A DNA stretch of 61,202 nucleotides from Pinisolibacter aquiterrae (lineage in GTDB: Bacteria; Pseudomonadota; Alphaproteobacteria; Rhizobiales; Ancalomicrobiaceae): the NCBI RefSeq assembly GCF_019160155.1, contig NZ_JAFNIH010000005.1, forward strand, positions 1 through 61,202, in the 5' to 3' direction. The translations under genes and the position numbers were made by a program. The notes beneath the pieces are model-generated. The model saw only the letters and a program-made list of their open reading frames with translations. It did no database searches and was not told the DNA's origin. This document shows positions 8,328 to 18,232 of this stretch, piece after piece. The first letter of the stretch is position 1, and the number at the start of each line of letters is the position of its first letter.

Positions 8328-8343
8328 CGATCGGCCCCGATCG
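8328..8343. promoter_or_regulatory. Inverted repeat in the modE / DUF2478 divergent promoter
   Basis: CGATCGG-CC-CCGATCG, two perfect 7-base arms, lies 25 bases before the DUF2478 start and 80 bases before modE. CGATCG motifs are common in this genome, so it may not be an operator. Confidence 0.3.
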
Positions 8344-8368
8344 GTACGGGGACGACGTCCGGCTGCCG

Positions 8369-8914
8369 ATGCATGCCGACTGCGACGTCGCCGCCCTGGT
8401 CTATGGGCCCGAAATCGACCCCGATCCGGTGTTGCGCGGCTTCTTCGAGCGGCGACTCGGCGAGGGGTGGGACGTGGTCGGCCTACTGCAGGAGCGGCTC
8501 CCGGCGCTCGACGGTCCGCGCCGCGCCTGCCGGCTACGGCTCGCCGGGGAGGCCGATCCCGGCGCCGCGACCCTGCCGGCGCCGCATCCCGAGGGGGAGA
8601 TCCTGGCGGCGCTGGGCGACCGGCTCGCGCGGGTGATCGATCGCCGGCCGGATGCGCTGGTGCTCAACCGTTTCGGTCGCTGCGAGGCCCGCGGCGTCGG
8701 GCTCTTCGAGCTGCTGCATCGCGCCGTCGAGGAGGAGTTGCCGGTGGTGATCGCGGTGCCGGAGGCGTTGTTTCCGACGTGGCTCGCCTCGTCGCGCGGC
8801 CTCGCCGTGCGGGTTCCACCGCGCGGCGAGGCGCTGGAGCGCTGGTGGCGATCGCTCGGATGCGGTCCGGCCGCGCCGCCGCGCCGCGAGAGCGCCTGCG
8901 CCGCCTGGAAGTGA
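8369..8914 (+). CDS. DUF2478 family protein, molybdenum-associated
   Basis: A 181-residue protein opening MHADCDVAALVYGPE. The conserved features are the segment CRLRLAG and, near residue 110, ALVLNRFGRCEARG followed by GLFELLHRAVEEELPVVIAV. This resembles DUF2478 proteins, a nucleotide-binding-like family that accompanies molybdate transport and ModE genes; no biochemical role is established. It is transcribed away from modE and shares its promoter region. The plus-strand frame stays open far upstream, but only because of GC bias against modE; the chosen ATG gives the family N-terminus. Confidence 0.8.
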   Translation: MHADCDVAALVYGPEIDPDPVLRGFFERRLGEGWDVVGLLQERLPALDGPRRACRLRLAGEADPGAATLPAPHPEGEILAALGDRLARVIDRRPDALVLNRFGRCEARGVGLFELLHRAVEEELPVVIAVPEALFPTWLASSRGLAVRVPPRGEALERWWRSLGCGPAAPPRRESACAAWK

Positions 8915-8916
8915 GG

Positions 8917-8946
8917 CGCCGCCGCCGGAGCGAGCCGGCGGCGGCG
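8917..8946. terminator. Convergent hairpin between DUF2478 gene and pyk
   Basis: Perfect 12-base arms (CGCCGCCGCCGG / CCGGCGGCGGCG) with loop AGCGAG fill almost the whole 37-base gap between two convergent genes. There is no T-run on either side, so termination may need Rho or be partial. Confidence 0.7.
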
Positions 8947-8951
8947 TCGGC

Positions 8952-10364
8952 TCAGATCTCGACGACGCGCAGGTTGTCGGTCGAGCCGGAGGGGCCGGCC
9001 GGGGCGCCGGAGACCACGACGATGTGGTCGCGGGCGGCGGCGAAGCCCTCGCTGCGGGCAACTTCGGCCGCTTGGGCGACCATCGCCTCGAAACTGCCGA
9101 CCGCATGCGACAGGACCGAATGGACGCCCCACATCAGGCGCAGCCGGCGCGACACCGCCAGCGACGGGGTCAGCGCGAGGATCGGCAGGGCCGGCCGCTT
9201 GCGGGCGATGCGGCCGCAGGTGGCGCCGGAGGAGGTGTAGACGACGATCGCCGGGGCGCGGATCGCCTCGGCGAGATCGGCGCCGGCGGCGGCGACGGCG
9301 TGCGGCGGGGTCTCTTCCTCGGCCGGCTGGGTCGCCTGGACGATCGAGCGATAGAGCTTGTGGCTCTCGGTCGAGCCGATGATCCGATCCATCATCTCCA
9401 CGGTCTCGACCGGATAGGCGCCGGTCGCCGATTCGGCCGAGAGCATGACCGCGTCGGCGCCGTCGTAGATCGCGGTGGCGACGTCGGAGGCCTCGGCGCG
9501 GGTCGGAGTCGGCGAGGAGACCATGCTGTCGAGCATCTGGGTGGCGACGATCACCGGGGTGACGGCGCGGCGACAGGCCCGCACCAGTTCCTTCTGACGG
9601 CCGGGGACGTCCTCGTGCGGGATTTCGACGCCGAGGTCGCCGCGCGCCACCATGATCGCGTCGGAGAGGCGGATGATGTCGTCGATGTGCTCGAGCGCCT
9701 GCGGCTTCTCGATCTTGGAGACGAGGCCGGCGCGGCCGCCGATCAGGGCCTTGGCCTCGATCACGTCGGCCGGCTTCTGGACGAAGGAGAGCGCGACCCA
9801 GTCGACCCCGAGATCGAGACCGAAGGCGAGGTCGGCGCGGTCCTTCTCGGTCAGCGGCGACAGGGCGAGGGTGGTGCCGGGCAGGTTGACGCCCTTGCGG
9901 TCGGAGATCGGGCCGGCGACGATCACCTCGGCGACCAGGGCCTCCCTCTCGATCGCGACGATGCGGACGCGGACGCGGCCGTCGTCGATCAGCAGGTCGT
10001 GACCGGGCGCGACGGCGGCGAAGATCTCGGGATGCGGCAGCGGGATCGCCTCGGGGCCGCCCTCGTCGCGGGAGAGGACGAAGCGCAGCCGCTGCCCCTT
10101 CTCGGCGAGGAACTTGCCGCCGGCGATCTTGCCGACGCGGATCTTCGGCCCCTGGAGGTCCTGAAGGACGCCGATCGGCATGCCGACCTCGGTCTCGAGG
10201 GCGCGGATCGCGGCGAAGACCTTCGCATGATCCTCGTGGGTGCCGTGGGAGAAGTTGAGGCGGAAGGTGTCGACACCGGCTAGGTGAAGCTGCTTCAGCA
10301 TCTCCGGCGAGGAACTGGCCGGGCCGATGGTGGCGACGATCTTGGCGCGTCGATGGCGGCGCAT
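8952..10364 (-). CDS. pyk: Pyruvate kinase
   Basis: A 470-residue enzyme converting phosphoenolpyruvate and ADP to pyruvate and ATP. Family signatures are all present: KIVATIGPAS at the N-terminus, FRLNFSHG, VLQDLQGPKIRVG, the catalytic strand LVSKIEKPQALE and MVARGDLGVEIP. The B domain and C-terminal regulatory domain are complete. The start at MRRHRRAKIV is preferred over a 16-residue upstream extension. It is the last gene of the hexarate operon direction (113 bases after garD). There it would convert phosphoenolpyruvate derived from 2-phosphoglycerate. It may also have its own promoter, since the gap contains TATGATGA, a half of the operator seen upstream of garL. Confidence 0.97.
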   Translation of the reverse strand: MRRHRRAKIVATIGPASSSPEMLKQLHLAGVDTFRLNFSHGTHEDHAKVFAAIRALETEVGMPIGVLQDLQGPKIRVGKIAGGKFLAEKGQRLRFVLSRDEGGPEAIPLPHPEIFAAVAPGHDLLIDDGRVRVRIVAIEREALVAEVIVAGPISDRKGVNLPGTTLALSPLTEKDRADLAFGLDLGVDWVALSFVQKPADVIEAKALIGGRAGLVSKIEKPQALEHIDDIIRLSDAIMVARGDLGVEIPHEDVPGRQKELVRACRRAVTPVIVATQMLDSMVSSPTPTRAEASDVATAIYDGADAVMLSAESATGAYPVETVEMMDRIIGSTESHKLYRSIVQATQPAEEETPPHAVAAAGADLAEAIRAPAIVVYTSSGATCGRIARKRPALPILALTPSLAVSRRLRLMWGVHSVLSHAVGSFEAMVAQAAEVARSEGFAAARDHIVVVSGAPAGPSGSTDNLRVVEI

Positions 10365-10476
10365 GGTGGGGGCGTCCTTCGTGGTGCTTGGGAAATCGGC
10401 GACGAGCCTCATACGCGTGAGGACGCCGAGAAGATGGTCCCCCCTCTCTACAACGAAAGTATGATGATCCTGTGGC

Positions 10477-12027
10477 TCAGGTCACCGGAGCCGGATTGAA
10501 GAGGGTCAGCGCGTTGTGCAGGCCCCAGCGGTCCGACCACGGCTTCTTGCCGCTCGCCACCGCCAGGATGTCGTGGAAGATCCGCCGGCCCACCTCTTCC
10601 ACCGTCTCCTCGCCGGTGGCGATGGTGCCGGCGTCGATGTCCATCAGGTCGTGCCAACGGCGCGCCAGATCGGAGCGGGTGGCGACCTTGATCACCGGGG
10701 CGGCGGCGAGGCCGTAGGGGGTGCCGCGGCCGGTGGTGAAGACCTGGAGGGTCATGCCGGAGGCGAGCTGGAGGGTGCCGCAGACGAAGTCGGAGGCGGG
10801 CGTGGCGGCGTAGATCAGCCCCTTGGTGGTGGCCTTCTCGCCCGGTGCCAGCACGGCGGCGATGGTCGAGGAGCCGGATTTGGCGATCGAGCCGAGCGCC
10901 TTCTCGACGACGTTGGCGAGGCCGCCCTTCTTGTTGCCGGGGGAGGGATTGGCGGCGCGATCGGTCTCGCCGGCGGCGAGGTAGCGATCGTACCAGGCCA
11001 TCTCGCGCAACAGGGCGCGGCCGACGGTCTCGTCGGCGCAGCGCGGGGTGAGGAGATGCACCGCGTCGCGGACCTCGGTCACCTCCGAGAACATCACGGT
11101 GCCGCCGGCGCGCACGATCATGTCGGCGGCGACGCCGACCGCCGGGTTGGCGGTGACGCCGGAGAAGGCGTCGGAGCCGCCGCACTGCACGCCGACCACC
11201 AGATCGGAGACCGGGCAGGTCTCGCGACGGCGGGCGTTCAGCCGCTTCAACCGTTCCTCGACCATCTCCAGGATGCCGGCGACCATCGCCTCGAAACCGA
11301 CGAAACGCTCGTCCTGGAGCGACAGCATGTCGGCGCTCGCCTCCGCCTCGGCACGCGCGGGCATCAGCCGTTCGGGGCGCAGCTTCTCGCAGCCGAGGCC
11401 GACGACCAGCACCTCGCCGCCGAAATTCGGGTTGAGCGCGATGTTCTGCAGGGTGCGGATCGGCACGATCGCCGCCGGGGCGTTGATGGCGACGCCGCAG
11501 CCGTAGGCGTGCGAGAGCGCGACCACGTCGTCGACGTCGGGATAATTCGGCAGCAGGCGTTCCTTGGCGATCCGCACGACGTGATCGACGACGCCGGCGA
11601 CGCACTGGACGCTCTCGGAGATCGCCAGGACGTTGCGGGTGCCGACGGAGCCGTCGGCGTTGCGATAGCCCTGGAAGGTGAAGCCCTCGAGCGGTTCGGC
11701 CGGCGGCGCCTTGCGGGTGGCGAGCGGCAAGGCGTCGAGCGCCGGGGGCTCGGGTAGTTCGACCGAGAATTCGTCGACCCAGGAGCCCTTCGGCAGATCG
11801 CGGACCGCATGACCGAGCACCTCGCCGTAACGCACCACCGCGTCGCCCTGCCGCATGTCGACGAGGGCGACCTTGTGACCCTGCGGCACGTCGTCGACCA
11901 GCGTCAGTCCGTCGTCGAAGACGGTGCCGGCCTTCAGGCCTCCGGAATTGACGACGATGGCGACGGTGTCGCGGGCGTCGAGAACGATACGGCGCGGGCG
12001 GTCGGCGGGGAGAACAAACGCATCCAT
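10477..12027 (-). CDS. garD: Galactarate dehydratase
   Basis: A 516-residue UxaA-family enzyme that dehydrates meso-galactarate to 5-dehydro-4-deoxy-D-glucarate. The N-terminal SAF-like domain (residues 1-100) is followed by the UxaA core with [38 protein letters not shown] and [24 protein letters not shown]. The length matches E. coli GarD (523). The start at MDAFVLP aligns with the family. It follows the aldo/keto reductase gene by 73 bases in the same operon as the aldolase, reductase and kinase that process its product. Confidence 0.93.
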   Translation of the reverse strand: MDAFVLPADRPRRIVLDARDTVAIVVNSGGLKAGTVFDDGLTLVDDVPQGHKVALVDMRQGDAVVRYGEVLGHAVRDLPKGSWVDEFSVELPEPPALDALPLATRKAPPAEPLEGFTFQGYRNADGSVGTRNVLAISESVQCVAGVVDHVVRIAKERLLPNYPDVDDVVALSHAYGCGVAINAPAAIVPIRTLQNIALNPNFGGEVLVVGLGCEKLRPERLMPARAEAEASADMLSLQDERFVGFEAMVAGILEMVEERLKRLNARRRETCPVSDLVVGVQCGGSDAFSGVTANPAVGVAADMIVRAGGTVMFSEVTEVRDAVHLLTPRCADETVGRALLREMAWYDRYLAAGETDRAANPSPGNKKGGLANVVEKALGSIAKSGSSTIAAVLAPGEKATTKGLIYAATPASDFVCGTLQLASGMTLQVFTTGRGTPYGLAAAPVIKVATRSDLARRWHDLMDIDAGTIATGEETVEEVGRRIFHDILAVASGKKPWSDRWGLHNALTLFNPAPVT

Positions 12028-12100
12028 GTCTCGGTCCTCCGGCGCGTTTCGCGCGCCTCGGTTCACGGGCGCACCGTGGTCTGTGGGCGCGCCGTCGGGG

Positions 12101-12934
12101 TCAGAGCATTTCCAGGGGCGTCGCGCGATGCGGCGGCGGGAAGGCGAGGTCGAGCGCGGCGCGCACCTCGGGCGTGATCTCCACGTCGAGGGCGCCGAGG
12201 TTCTCGGCGAGGCGGCGGCGGCTCGACGCCTTGGGGATCGCGATCACCCCGCCGCGATCGACCACCCAGGCGAGCGCCAGCTGGGCGGCGGTGACGCCGC
12301 GCCCCTCGGCGATCGTCTTCAACTCGCGATCGAACAGGAGCCGCGCCTGCTCGAGCGGCGAATAGGCCATGATCGGCAGATTGATCGAGCGCGCCCAGGG
12401 CAACAGATCCCATTCGATGCCGCGCCGGGAGAGATTGTAGAGCACCTGATCGGTGGCGCAGGCGCCGCCGACCTTGCCGTCCATCAGTTCGTCCATGTCG
12501 CCGTGATCGAAATTGGAGACGCCCCAGCGGCGGATCTTGCCGGCCTTCTTCAACGCCTCGAAGGCGGCGACGGTCTCGGCGAGCGGGTGCTCGCCGCGCC
12601 AGTGGAGGAGATAGAGATCGATCCGATCGGTGCGCAGGCGCTTCAACGAACGCTCGCAGGCGGCGATCGTGCCGGCGCGCGAGGCGTTCCAGGGATAGAC
12701 CTTGGAGACCAGGAAGACCTCGTCGCGGCGGCCGGCGATCGCCTCGCCGACCAGATCCTCGGAGGCGCCCTCGCCGTACATCTCGGCGGTGTCGATCAGG
12801 CTGGCGCCGCGATCGATCCCCTCCCGGAGGGTGGCGATCTCCTCGGCGCGCAGCCTCGGGTCCTCGCCGGTCGTCCAGGTGCCCTGGCCGATCGCCGGGA
12901 CGATGGTTCCATCGAGCAGGCGGACCGTCTTCAT
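12101..12934 (-). CDS. Aldo/keto reductase family oxidoreductase
   Basis: A 277-residue TIM-barrel NAD(P)H oxidoreductase with the complete catalytic tetrad: D48 and Y53 in [12 protein letters not shown]78 in [11 protein letters not shown] and H111 in YLLHWRGEH. The coenzyme phosphate-binding segment [17 protein letters not shown] is near the C-terminus. Its start overlaps the stop of the glycerate kinase gene by four bases, so expression is coupled to hexarate catabolism. The canonical pathway has no step for this family. It may reduce a sugar-derived aldehyde or oxidise a hexuronate-like precursor, which is inference. Confidence 0.88.
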   Translation of the reverse strand: MKTVRLLDGTIVPAIGQGTWTTGEDPRLRAEEIATLREGIDRGASLIDTAEMYGEGASEDLVGEAIAGRRDEVFLVSKVYPWNASRAGTIAACERSLKRLRTDRIDLYLLHWRGEHPLAETVAAFEALKKAGKIRRWGVSNFDHGDMDELMDGKVGGACATDQVLYNLSRRGIEWDLLPWARSINLPIMAYSPLEQARLLFDRELKTIAEGRGVTAAQLALAWVVDRGGVIAIPKASSRRRLAENLGALDVEITPEVRAALDLAFPPPHRATPLEML

Positions 12935-14232
12935 GACGCGGCCTCCGTCGTCGTGGCGCCGATCAGGACGGCGCGGAAATCGTTGACGTTGGTCAGGGTC
13001 GGGCCGGTCACCACGGCGTCGCCGAGCGCGCCGAAGAAGCCGTGACCGTCGTTGTCGGCGAGCGCGTCCTTCGGGCGGATGCCGAGCGCCCAGGCGCGGG
13101 CGAGCGTGTCGGGGGCGAGGAGCGCGCCGGCGATGTCCTCGAGCCCGTCGACGCCGTCGGTGTCGCAGGCGATGGCCCAGACGTCGGCGAGGCCGTCGAG
13201 GGCGATGCCGAGCGACAGCAGGAATTCGACGTTGCGGCCGCCACGGCCCTCGCCGCGAACGGTCACCGTGGTCTCGCCGCCGGAGAGCAGGATGCACGGC
13301 GCCGCGAAGGGCTGGCCGCGCGCCGCGACCTGCCGGGCGATGCCGGCCATGACGGTGCCGACGTCGCGGGCCTCGCCCTCGATCGCGTCGCCGAGAATGT
13401 GGACCGGCCAGCCGGCGCGGCGGCCGACCTCGGCGGCGGCCTCGAGCGCCATCTGCGGCGCCGCGACCATGCGCGTGTCGATGCCGGCGAGGCGCGGATC
13501 GTCCGGCCCGACGCTCTCGCCGCGCCCGCTCTCGAGCACGGCGCGGACGTTCGCCGGCAAATCGATGCCGTAGCGGCGCACGATGGCGAGGGCGTCGGCG
13601 GAGGTGGTCTCGTCGGGGACGGTCGGGCCGGAGGCGATGTCGCGGGGCCGATCGCCGGGGACGTCGGAGATCTGCAGGGTCACGACCTTCGCCGGATGGG
13701 CGGCGGCGGCGAGGCGCCCGCCCTTGATCGCGGAGAGATGGCGGCGAACGCAGTTCATTTCGGAGATCGTCGCGCCCGAGGCGAGCAGCGCGCGATTGAC
13801 CGCCTGTTTGTCGGCGAGCGAGACGCCGTCGATCGGCAGGGCGAGCAGCGCGGAGCCGCCGCCGGAGATCAGGAAGAGGACGGTGTCGTCGGGGCCGGCG
13901 GCCTCGGCGAGCGCCAGAATGCGCCGCGCGGCGGCATGGCCGGCGGCATCGGGCACGGGATGGGCCGCCTCGACGATCTCGATGCGGGCGCACGGGGCGC
14001 CATAGCCGTAACGGGTGACGACGAGACCCTCGAGCGGGCCCGCCCAAGCGTCCTCGACCGCCTTCGCCATCGCCGCCGACGCCTTGCCGGCGCCGAGGAC
14101 GATCAACCGCCCCTTCGGCGGCGCGGGCAGGGCCGGCGGCACACAGACGGCCGGTTGGGCGGAGGCGACCGCCGCGTCGAACATGGCGCGGAGCAGGTCG
14201 CGTGGGGCGGGGCTCTCGGGTGTCGCAGTCAT
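12931..14232 (-). CDS. gckA: Glycerate 2-kinase, MOFRL family (GckA/TtuD type)
   Basis: A 433-residue protein that phosphorylates D-glycerate to 2-phosphoglycerate. The N-terminal DUF4147 domain includes [33 protein letters not shown] and [25 protein letters not shown]. The C-terminal MOFRL domain has [25 protein letters not shown] and ACDTDGVDG. TtuD homologues were once called hydroxypyruvate reductases, but this family is a kinase. The ATG at 14232 is chosen because a GAAGG ribosome-binding site lies 8 bases upstream; a GTG at 14241 would fall within that site. It replaces the unrelated GarK kinase of E. coli. Confidence 0.92.
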   Translation of the reverse strand: MTATPESPAPRDLLRAMFDAAVASAQPAVCVPPALPAPPKGRLIVLGAGKASAAMAKAVEDAWAGPLEGLVVTRYGYGAPCARIEIVEAAHPVPDAAGHAAARRILALAEAAGPDDTVLFLISGGGSALLALPIDGVSLADKQAVNRALLASGATISEMNCVRRHLSAIKGGRLAAAAHPAKVVTLQISDVPGDRPRDIASGPTVPDETTSADALAIVRRYGIDLPANVRAVLESGRGESVGPDDPRLAGIDTRMVAAPQMALEAAAEVGRRAGWPVHILGDAIEGEARDVGTVMAGIARQVAARGQPFAAPCILLSGGETTVTVRGEGRGGRNVEFLLSLGIALDGLADVWAIACDTDGVDGLEDIAGALLAPDTLARAWALGIRPKDALADNDGHGFFGALGDAVVTGPTLTNVNDFRAVLIGATTTEAAS

Positions 14233-14308
14233 CGTCGTCACCTTCGGGGTGGTTGCCCGGCGACCGGGGAAGGTCGCCGGGACGGGTCGAACCGACGGGG
14301 CGTCCGGT

Positions 14309-15190
14309 TCAGGCCACTTCGTGATTGGCCAGAAGCTCGAGCGCCTTCACCATCGCCGAGTGGTCCCAGCCGGAGCCGCCGTGCGCCTCGCAGGCGTTGA
14401 ACAGCTCGCGGCAGGTGGCCGTGTTCGGCAGCGAGACGCCCATCGCGCGAGCCGCGGAGAGAGCGAGGTTCAGGTCCTTCTGGTGCAGGGCGATGCGGAA
14501 GCCCGGATCGAAGGTGCGCTTCACCATGCGGTCGCCGTGGATCTCGAGGATCTTGGAGGAGGCGAAGCCGCCCATCAACGCCTGCCGCACGCGCGCCGGA
14601 TCGGCACCGGCCTTGGAGGCGAAGAGGAGCGCCTCGGCGACCGCCTCGATGTTCATCGCGACGATCATCTGGTTCGCCACCTTGGCGGTCTGACCGGCGC
14701 CGACGCCGCCGACGAGCGTGATGTTCTTGCCCATCAACCGGAACAGCGGCTCGATCTTGGCGAAGACCTCGTCCTTGCCGCCGACCATGATCGAGAGCGT
14801 GGCGTTCACGGCGCCGACCTGGCCGCCGGAGACCGGCGCGTCGAGATAATCGCAACCGAGCGCCTCGATCCTCGCGGCGTAGTCCTTGGTCTCGATCGGC
14901 GAGATCGACGACATGTCGACGACGATCGTGCCCTTCCTCAGGCCCTCGGCGGCGCCGTTCTCACCGAAGAGGACCGCGCCGACGTGCGGGGTGTCCGGCA
15001 CCATCACGAAGAAGACGTCGACCTCGGCGGCGACCTCCTTCGAGGATCCCTTGGCGATCAGGCCCTTCGCGACCAGTTCGGCGGGAAGCGGCTTCTGATC
15101 GTAGGCGACGACCGTGTGGCCGGCGGCCAGGAGATGGCCGGCCATCGGCGTGCCCATGATGCCGAGACCGACGAAACCCAACTTGCTCAT
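14309..15190 (-). CDS. garR: 2-hydroxy-3-oxopropionate (tartronate semialdehyde) reductase
   Basis: A 293-residue beta-hydroxyacid dehydrogenase reducing tartronate semialdehyde to D-glycerate with NAD(P)H. Seen: nucleotide-binding GFVGLGIMGTPMAGHLL at the N-terminus, substrate-binding DAPVSGGQVGA, catalytic lysine in GAGQTAKVANQM and the cofactor-side segment HQKDLNLAL. These match GarR/GlxR closely in order and length (E. coli GarR, 294). It lies between the aldolase that makes its substrate and the kinase that uses its product, on the same strand. Confidence 0.95.
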   Translation of the reverse strand: MSKLGFVGLGIMGTPMAGHLLAAGHTVVAYDQKPLPAELVAKGLIAKGSSKEVAAEVDVFFVMVPDTPHVGAVLFGENGAAEGLRKGTIVVDMSSISPIETKDYAARIEALGCDYLDAPVSGGQVGAVNATLSIMVGGKDEVFAKIEPLFRLMGKNITLVGGVGAGQTAKVANQMIVAMNIEAVAEALLFASKAGADPARVRQALMGGFASSKILEIHGDRMVKRTFDPGFRIALHQKDLNLALSAARAMGVSLPNTATCRELFNACEAHGGSGWDHSAMVKALELLANHEVA

Positions 15191-15270
15191 GGATGAACTC
15201 CTCATGCGCGACGGAGGCGCGCGGGCGACCGTCGTCGTCTTTCGAAAAACGGGAACCAGGGACGGCCTGC

Positions 15271-16050
15271 TCAGCGATACTTGTCGCGCAGGCCCTGGGT
15301 GGCGGCGCGGAAGGCGCCGAGATCGGAGCCGACCGCGACCATGGTCACTCCGGCGTCCAGGTACCGGCGGGCGTCGGCCTCGACGGGCGCGAGGATGCCG
15401 GAGGACTTGCCGGCCTTCGCGGCCGCCTCGAACACCCGCGCCATCGCCGCCTGGACCTCCGGATGAGAGGGCCGGCCGAGATGACCGAGCGAGGCGGCGA
15501 GATCGGAGGGGCCGATGAAGAGGCCGTCGACGCCGTCGACCGCCGCGATCTCGGCCGCCGCCTCGACGCCGGCCTGATTCTCGATCTGGACGACCACGGC
15601 GATCTCGTCGTTCACGGTCTCGAAATAGCCGGGGACGGTGCCGTAGCGGTTGGAGCGCTGAGCGACCGAGACGCCGCGCACGCCCTGCGGCGGATAGCGG
15701 GTGGCGGCGACGGCGGCCTTCGCCTCGGCGGCGGACTGCACGAAGGGGATCAGGAAATTGTGGAAGCCGGCGTCGAGCAGGCGCTTGATCAGCACGGTGT
15801 CGTTCCAGGCGGGACGCACCACCGGGGCCGAGGCGCTGTCCTTCAGCGCCATCAGCTGCGGGATCAGCGAGAGAACGTCGTTGGGCGCGTGTTCGCCGTC
15901 GAGCAGGATCCAGTCGAACCCGGCGAGGCCGAGCACCTCGGTCGAGATCGGGTTGCCGAGGGAACACCACACGCCGATCAGACGCGCGCGCTTCCGGAGC
16001 GCGGCGCGGAACGTGTTGGGGAAAGCGGAATAGGGACGCGAATCGGACAT
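15271..16050 (-). CDS. garL: 5-keto-4-deoxy-D-glucarate aldolase (HpcH/HpaI family)
   Basis: A 259-residue class II aldolase splitting 5-keto-4-deoxy-D-glucarate into pyruvate and tartronate semialdehyde. Family motifs: [62 protein letters not shown] (metal glutamate) and [12 protein letters not shown]. It is the first gene of the hexarate operon. An 18-base operator lies 80 bases upstream of its start and matches one upstream of a small membrane protein gene at 27.2 kb. The divergent GntR regulator gene is adjacent. Closely related HpaI-type aldolases cannot be excluded from motifs alone, but the context fits GarL. Confidence 0.93.
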   Translation of the reverse strand: MSDSRPYSAFPNTFRAALRKRARLIGVWCSLGNPISTEVLGLAGFDWILLDGEHAPNDVLSLIPQLMALKDSASAPVVRPAWNDTVLIKRLLDAGFHNFLIPFVQSAAEAKAAVAATRYPPQGVRGVSVAQRSNRYGTVPGYFETVNDEIAVVVQIENQAGVEAAAEIAAVDGVDGLFIGPSDLAASLGHLGRPSHPEVQAAMARVFEAAAKAGKSSGILAPVEADARRYLDAGVTMVAVGSDLGAFRAATQGLRDKYR

Positions 16051-16130
16051 CGGTCGAGCCTTCGGTGGAAGCGCCCCGAGGCGCCTGTCGCAGGGTTCGC
16101 GAGCCGTCCGGCGACGGTTCGCTCGAACCA

Positions 16131-16148
16131 AGTCATATGATGACTTGA
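16131..16148. promoter_or_regulatory. Operator candidate A1, AGTCATATGATGACTTGA
   Basis: Near-palindrome with arms CAAGTCAT / ATGACTTG around ATG (outer limits 16129-16147). The 18 bases AGTCATATGATGACTTGA recur exactly, inverted, at 27170-27187. In both places the site has the same orientation relative to the gene it precedes. It is a plausible binding site for the GntR/FadR-type regulator encoded next to it. Confidence 0.7.
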
Positions 16149-16297
16149 GGGGACTATAGTCGAGTTCGACCCCGGCGCAAGCCGAATTCGTCGCTGCAGC
16201 GCGCAAGAAGCGATCCGTGTGAATCCGCATCATCACTTTGATTTTCCGCACTTTTCCTGATGCTGCATCGCCACGTACGACGGGAACGCTCTTGCCT

Positions 16298-16318
16298 TCA
16301 TATGATATGATGTCTTAG
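16298..16318. promoter_or_regulatory. Degenerate operator upstream of the GntR gene
   Basis: TCATATGATATGATGTCTTA contains TCATATGA and a TATGATG core like operator A1, in an AT-rich patch about 95 bases before the gntR start. The 361-base divergent region between garL and gntR holds this site and A1; I see nothing else in it. Confidence 0.4.
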
Positions 16319-16411
16319 TTCACGACGGGTGGTGTCGATCGCCCCGGCGTTTCGATGCTAGGCTGTGCCGCCCGCGCCTCTCGCCGCCCCCGTTCCATCG
16401 GATCTCCGTCC

Positions 16412-17152
16412 ATGACGACCGCCTCCGCACCGACCCGCCGCCGTTCCCTCACCGAGGGGCTCGTGGAAAGCGTGACGGCGCGGATCCGATCCGGGGCGCT
16501 TCCGCCGGGCAGCCGTCTGCCGACCGAGCCGGAGATGACGGCCGAATTCGGGGTCAGCCGCACGGTGGTGCGCGAGGCGATCTCGCGGCTGCAGGCGGCC
16601 GGGCTCGTCGAGACGCGGCACGGCATCGGCACCTTCGTCCTCGATCCGCCGCCGCGCGGCGGTCTCGACACCGGCGTGGTCCTGACGATCCGCGACGTGA
16701 TCGCGATGCTCGAACTGCGGATCAGCCTCGAGACGGAGGCGGCCGCCCTCGCCTCGCAGCGTCGCGACGGCGCCGATCTCGAGCGGATGACGCGGGCCCT
16801 CGCCGACTTCAACCGCGAGATCACCGAGGGGCGCAACGGGGTGGAGGCCGACTTCCGCTTCCACATGGAGATCGCCAAGGCGACCCGCAATCGCTGGTTC
16901 GAGACCGTGTTCCACGATCTCGGCACCTCGACGCTGCCGCGCACCCGGCTCGATCTCTCCAACTACGCGACCGAGATGGGCGCCGACTATCTCTCGCGCG
17001 TCAATCGCGAGCACGAGGCGATCCTCGAGGCGATCGAGCGCGGCGACGCGGAGGGCGCGCGGGCGGCGATGCGGATGCATCTCACCCAGAGCCGGGAACG
17101 GCTGCGGCGGATCGGCGACGCGGTCGCGGCGACCGCCGTCGGGCCGGTGTGA
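16412..17152 (+). CDS. GntR/FadR-type (FCD domain) transcriptional regulator of the hexarate operon
   Basis: A 246-residue regulator. Residues about 15-80 are a GntR winged helix (GSRLPTEPEMTAEFGVSRTVVREAISRLQAAGLVETRHGIGTFV). Residues about 100-235 are an FCD effector domain (MLELRISLETEAAALAS, FHMEIAKATRN, HEAILEAIERGDAEGARAAMRMHL). It is divergent from garL, with two operator-like sites between them. FCD regulators usually sense organic acids, so a hexarate or its keto-deoxy product is a likely effector. The start at MTTASA is preferred over a 19-residue upstream extension. Confidence 0.92.
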   Translation: MTTASAPTRRRSLTEGLVESVTARIRSGALPPGSRLPTEPEMTAEFGVSRTVVREAISRLQAAGLVETRHGIGTFVLDPPPRGGLDTGVVLTIRDVIAMLELRISLETEAAALASQRRDGADLERMTRALADFNREITEGRNGVEADFRFHMEIAKATRNRWFETVFHDLGTSTLPRTRLDLSNYATEMGADYLSRVNREHEAILEAIERGDAEGARAAMRMHLTQSRERLRRIGDAVAATAVGPV

Positions 17153-17155
17153 GCC

Positions 17156-17178
17156 GCGCCGGGGCGGTCGCCCGGCGC
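17156..17178. terminator. Convergent hairpin between gntR and lacI-type genes
   Basis: Arms GCGCCGGG / CCCGGCGC with a 7-base loop occupy the 27-base gap between two convergent genes. No T-run is present. Confidence 0.6.
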
Positions 17179-17179
17179 G

Positions 17180-18232
17180 TCAGGTCGTCTCGCGCTCGAT
17201 GATCTCGAACCCGACGTCGACGATCGGCTCGGCGACATCGCGGCCGGCGAGGCGGGCGAGCAGCATGGCGGCGGCGGTGTCGGCGACGAGCTGCCGGTCG
17301 ACCCGGACCGACGAGAGGCGCGGCGCGGTGTGGGCGGCATAGTCGAAATCGCCGAAGCCGATCACCGCCACGTCGTCGGGCACCTTCAGCCCTCGGGCGG
17401 TGACCTCGGTGACGATGCCGAGGGCGAGCGCGTCGGAGGAGCAGGAGACGGCGCCGCGGAAGCCGGCATCGAGCAGCTCGGCGATGGTCTCGCGTCCCAT
17501 CTGGACATTGGTGGGCGCCGGCGTCACCCGCCGGATCGGGGCCGCCTCGCCCGCCTTCACGACGGTGTCGATGAAACCTTCGGCGCGCAGCAGGGCGCGC
17601 TCGTCGCCGGCGGTGACGACGGCGTGGGCCGGGAAGCCCTTGGGGAGAAGCCGGCGCGCCACCGCCTCGCCGACCGCGCGATGCGAGAAGCCGACCGCCA
17701 TGTCGATCGGCCGGCGCGAGAGATCCCAGGTCTCGACGACCGGGATCCGCGCGGCGCGGAGCTGGCGGCGGGTCGCGGCGGAGTGGAGGGTGCCGGTCAG
17801 ATAGAGCGCGTCGGGGCGGCGGGAGAGCACCGCGCGGATCAGTTCCTCCTCGCGCACGGTCTCGGGATAGCCGGAGAGGCCGAGCAGGACCTGATAGCCC
17901 TCGACCGCGAGCCGGTCGGCGACGATCTGCACCGTGGAGGCGAACATCATGTGGGCGAGGGTCGGGACGATCGCCGCGACCAGCCGCGTCCGCGAGGAGG
18001 CGAGACCGCCGGCCAGCATGTCGGGGACATAGCCGAGCTCGTCGACGGCGGCGCGGACCTTCTCGCGGACCTCCGGCGAGACGGTGTCGGGCTGGTTCAT
18101 CACCCGGCTCACGGTCATCGCCGAGACGCCGACGCGGCGCGCCACGTCCGAGAGCGTGACGCGACCGCTGCCCGCCCGCGCACTGCGGCGCGGCCGCGGG
18201 GCGGCGGAGGGATCGTCTTCGTCGGGCGGCAT
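17180..18232 (-). CDS. LacI family regulator, gluconate-repressor-like
   Basis: A 350-residue repressor with the DNA-binding helices in GRVTLSDVARRVGVSAMTVSRVMNQPDTVSPEVREKVRAAVDELGYVP and a hinge helix MLAGGLASSRTRLVAAIVP, followed by a periplasmic-binding-protein-like effector domain. This N-terminus and the AIVPTLAH style are typical of the GntR (gluconate) branch of LacI regulators. It is downstream of the UxuA-like gene and close to gudP/gudD. The TTAGCGCTAA-type sites upstream of gudP, gudD and ackA fit a LacI operator, so this is the best candidate to bind them. The Met at 18232 is chosen; an upstream start is open but has no family match. Confidence 0.92.
   Translation of the reverse strand: MPPDEDDPSAAPRPRRSARAGSGRVTLSDVARRVGVSAMTVSRVMNQPDTVSPEVREKVRAAVDELGYVPDMLAGGLASSRTRLVAAIVPTLAHMMFASTVQIVADRLAVEGYQVLLGLSGYPETVREEELIRAVLSRRPDALYLTGTLHSAATRRQLRAARIPVVETWDLSRRPIDMAVGFSHRAVGEAVARRLLPKGFPAHAVVTAGDERALLRAEGFIDTVVKAGEAAPIRRVTPAPTNVQMGRETIAELLDAGFRGAVSCSSDALALGIVTEVTARGLKVPDDVAVIGFGDFDYAAHTAPRLSSVRVDRQLVADTAAAMLLARLAGRDVAEPIVDVGFEIIERETT

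Noticed and set aside
8328-8343. CGATCGG palindrome as a confident ModE box
   Set aside because: CGATCG is frequent throughout the window, and the site lacks similarity to known ModE boxes; kept only as a low-confidence feature.
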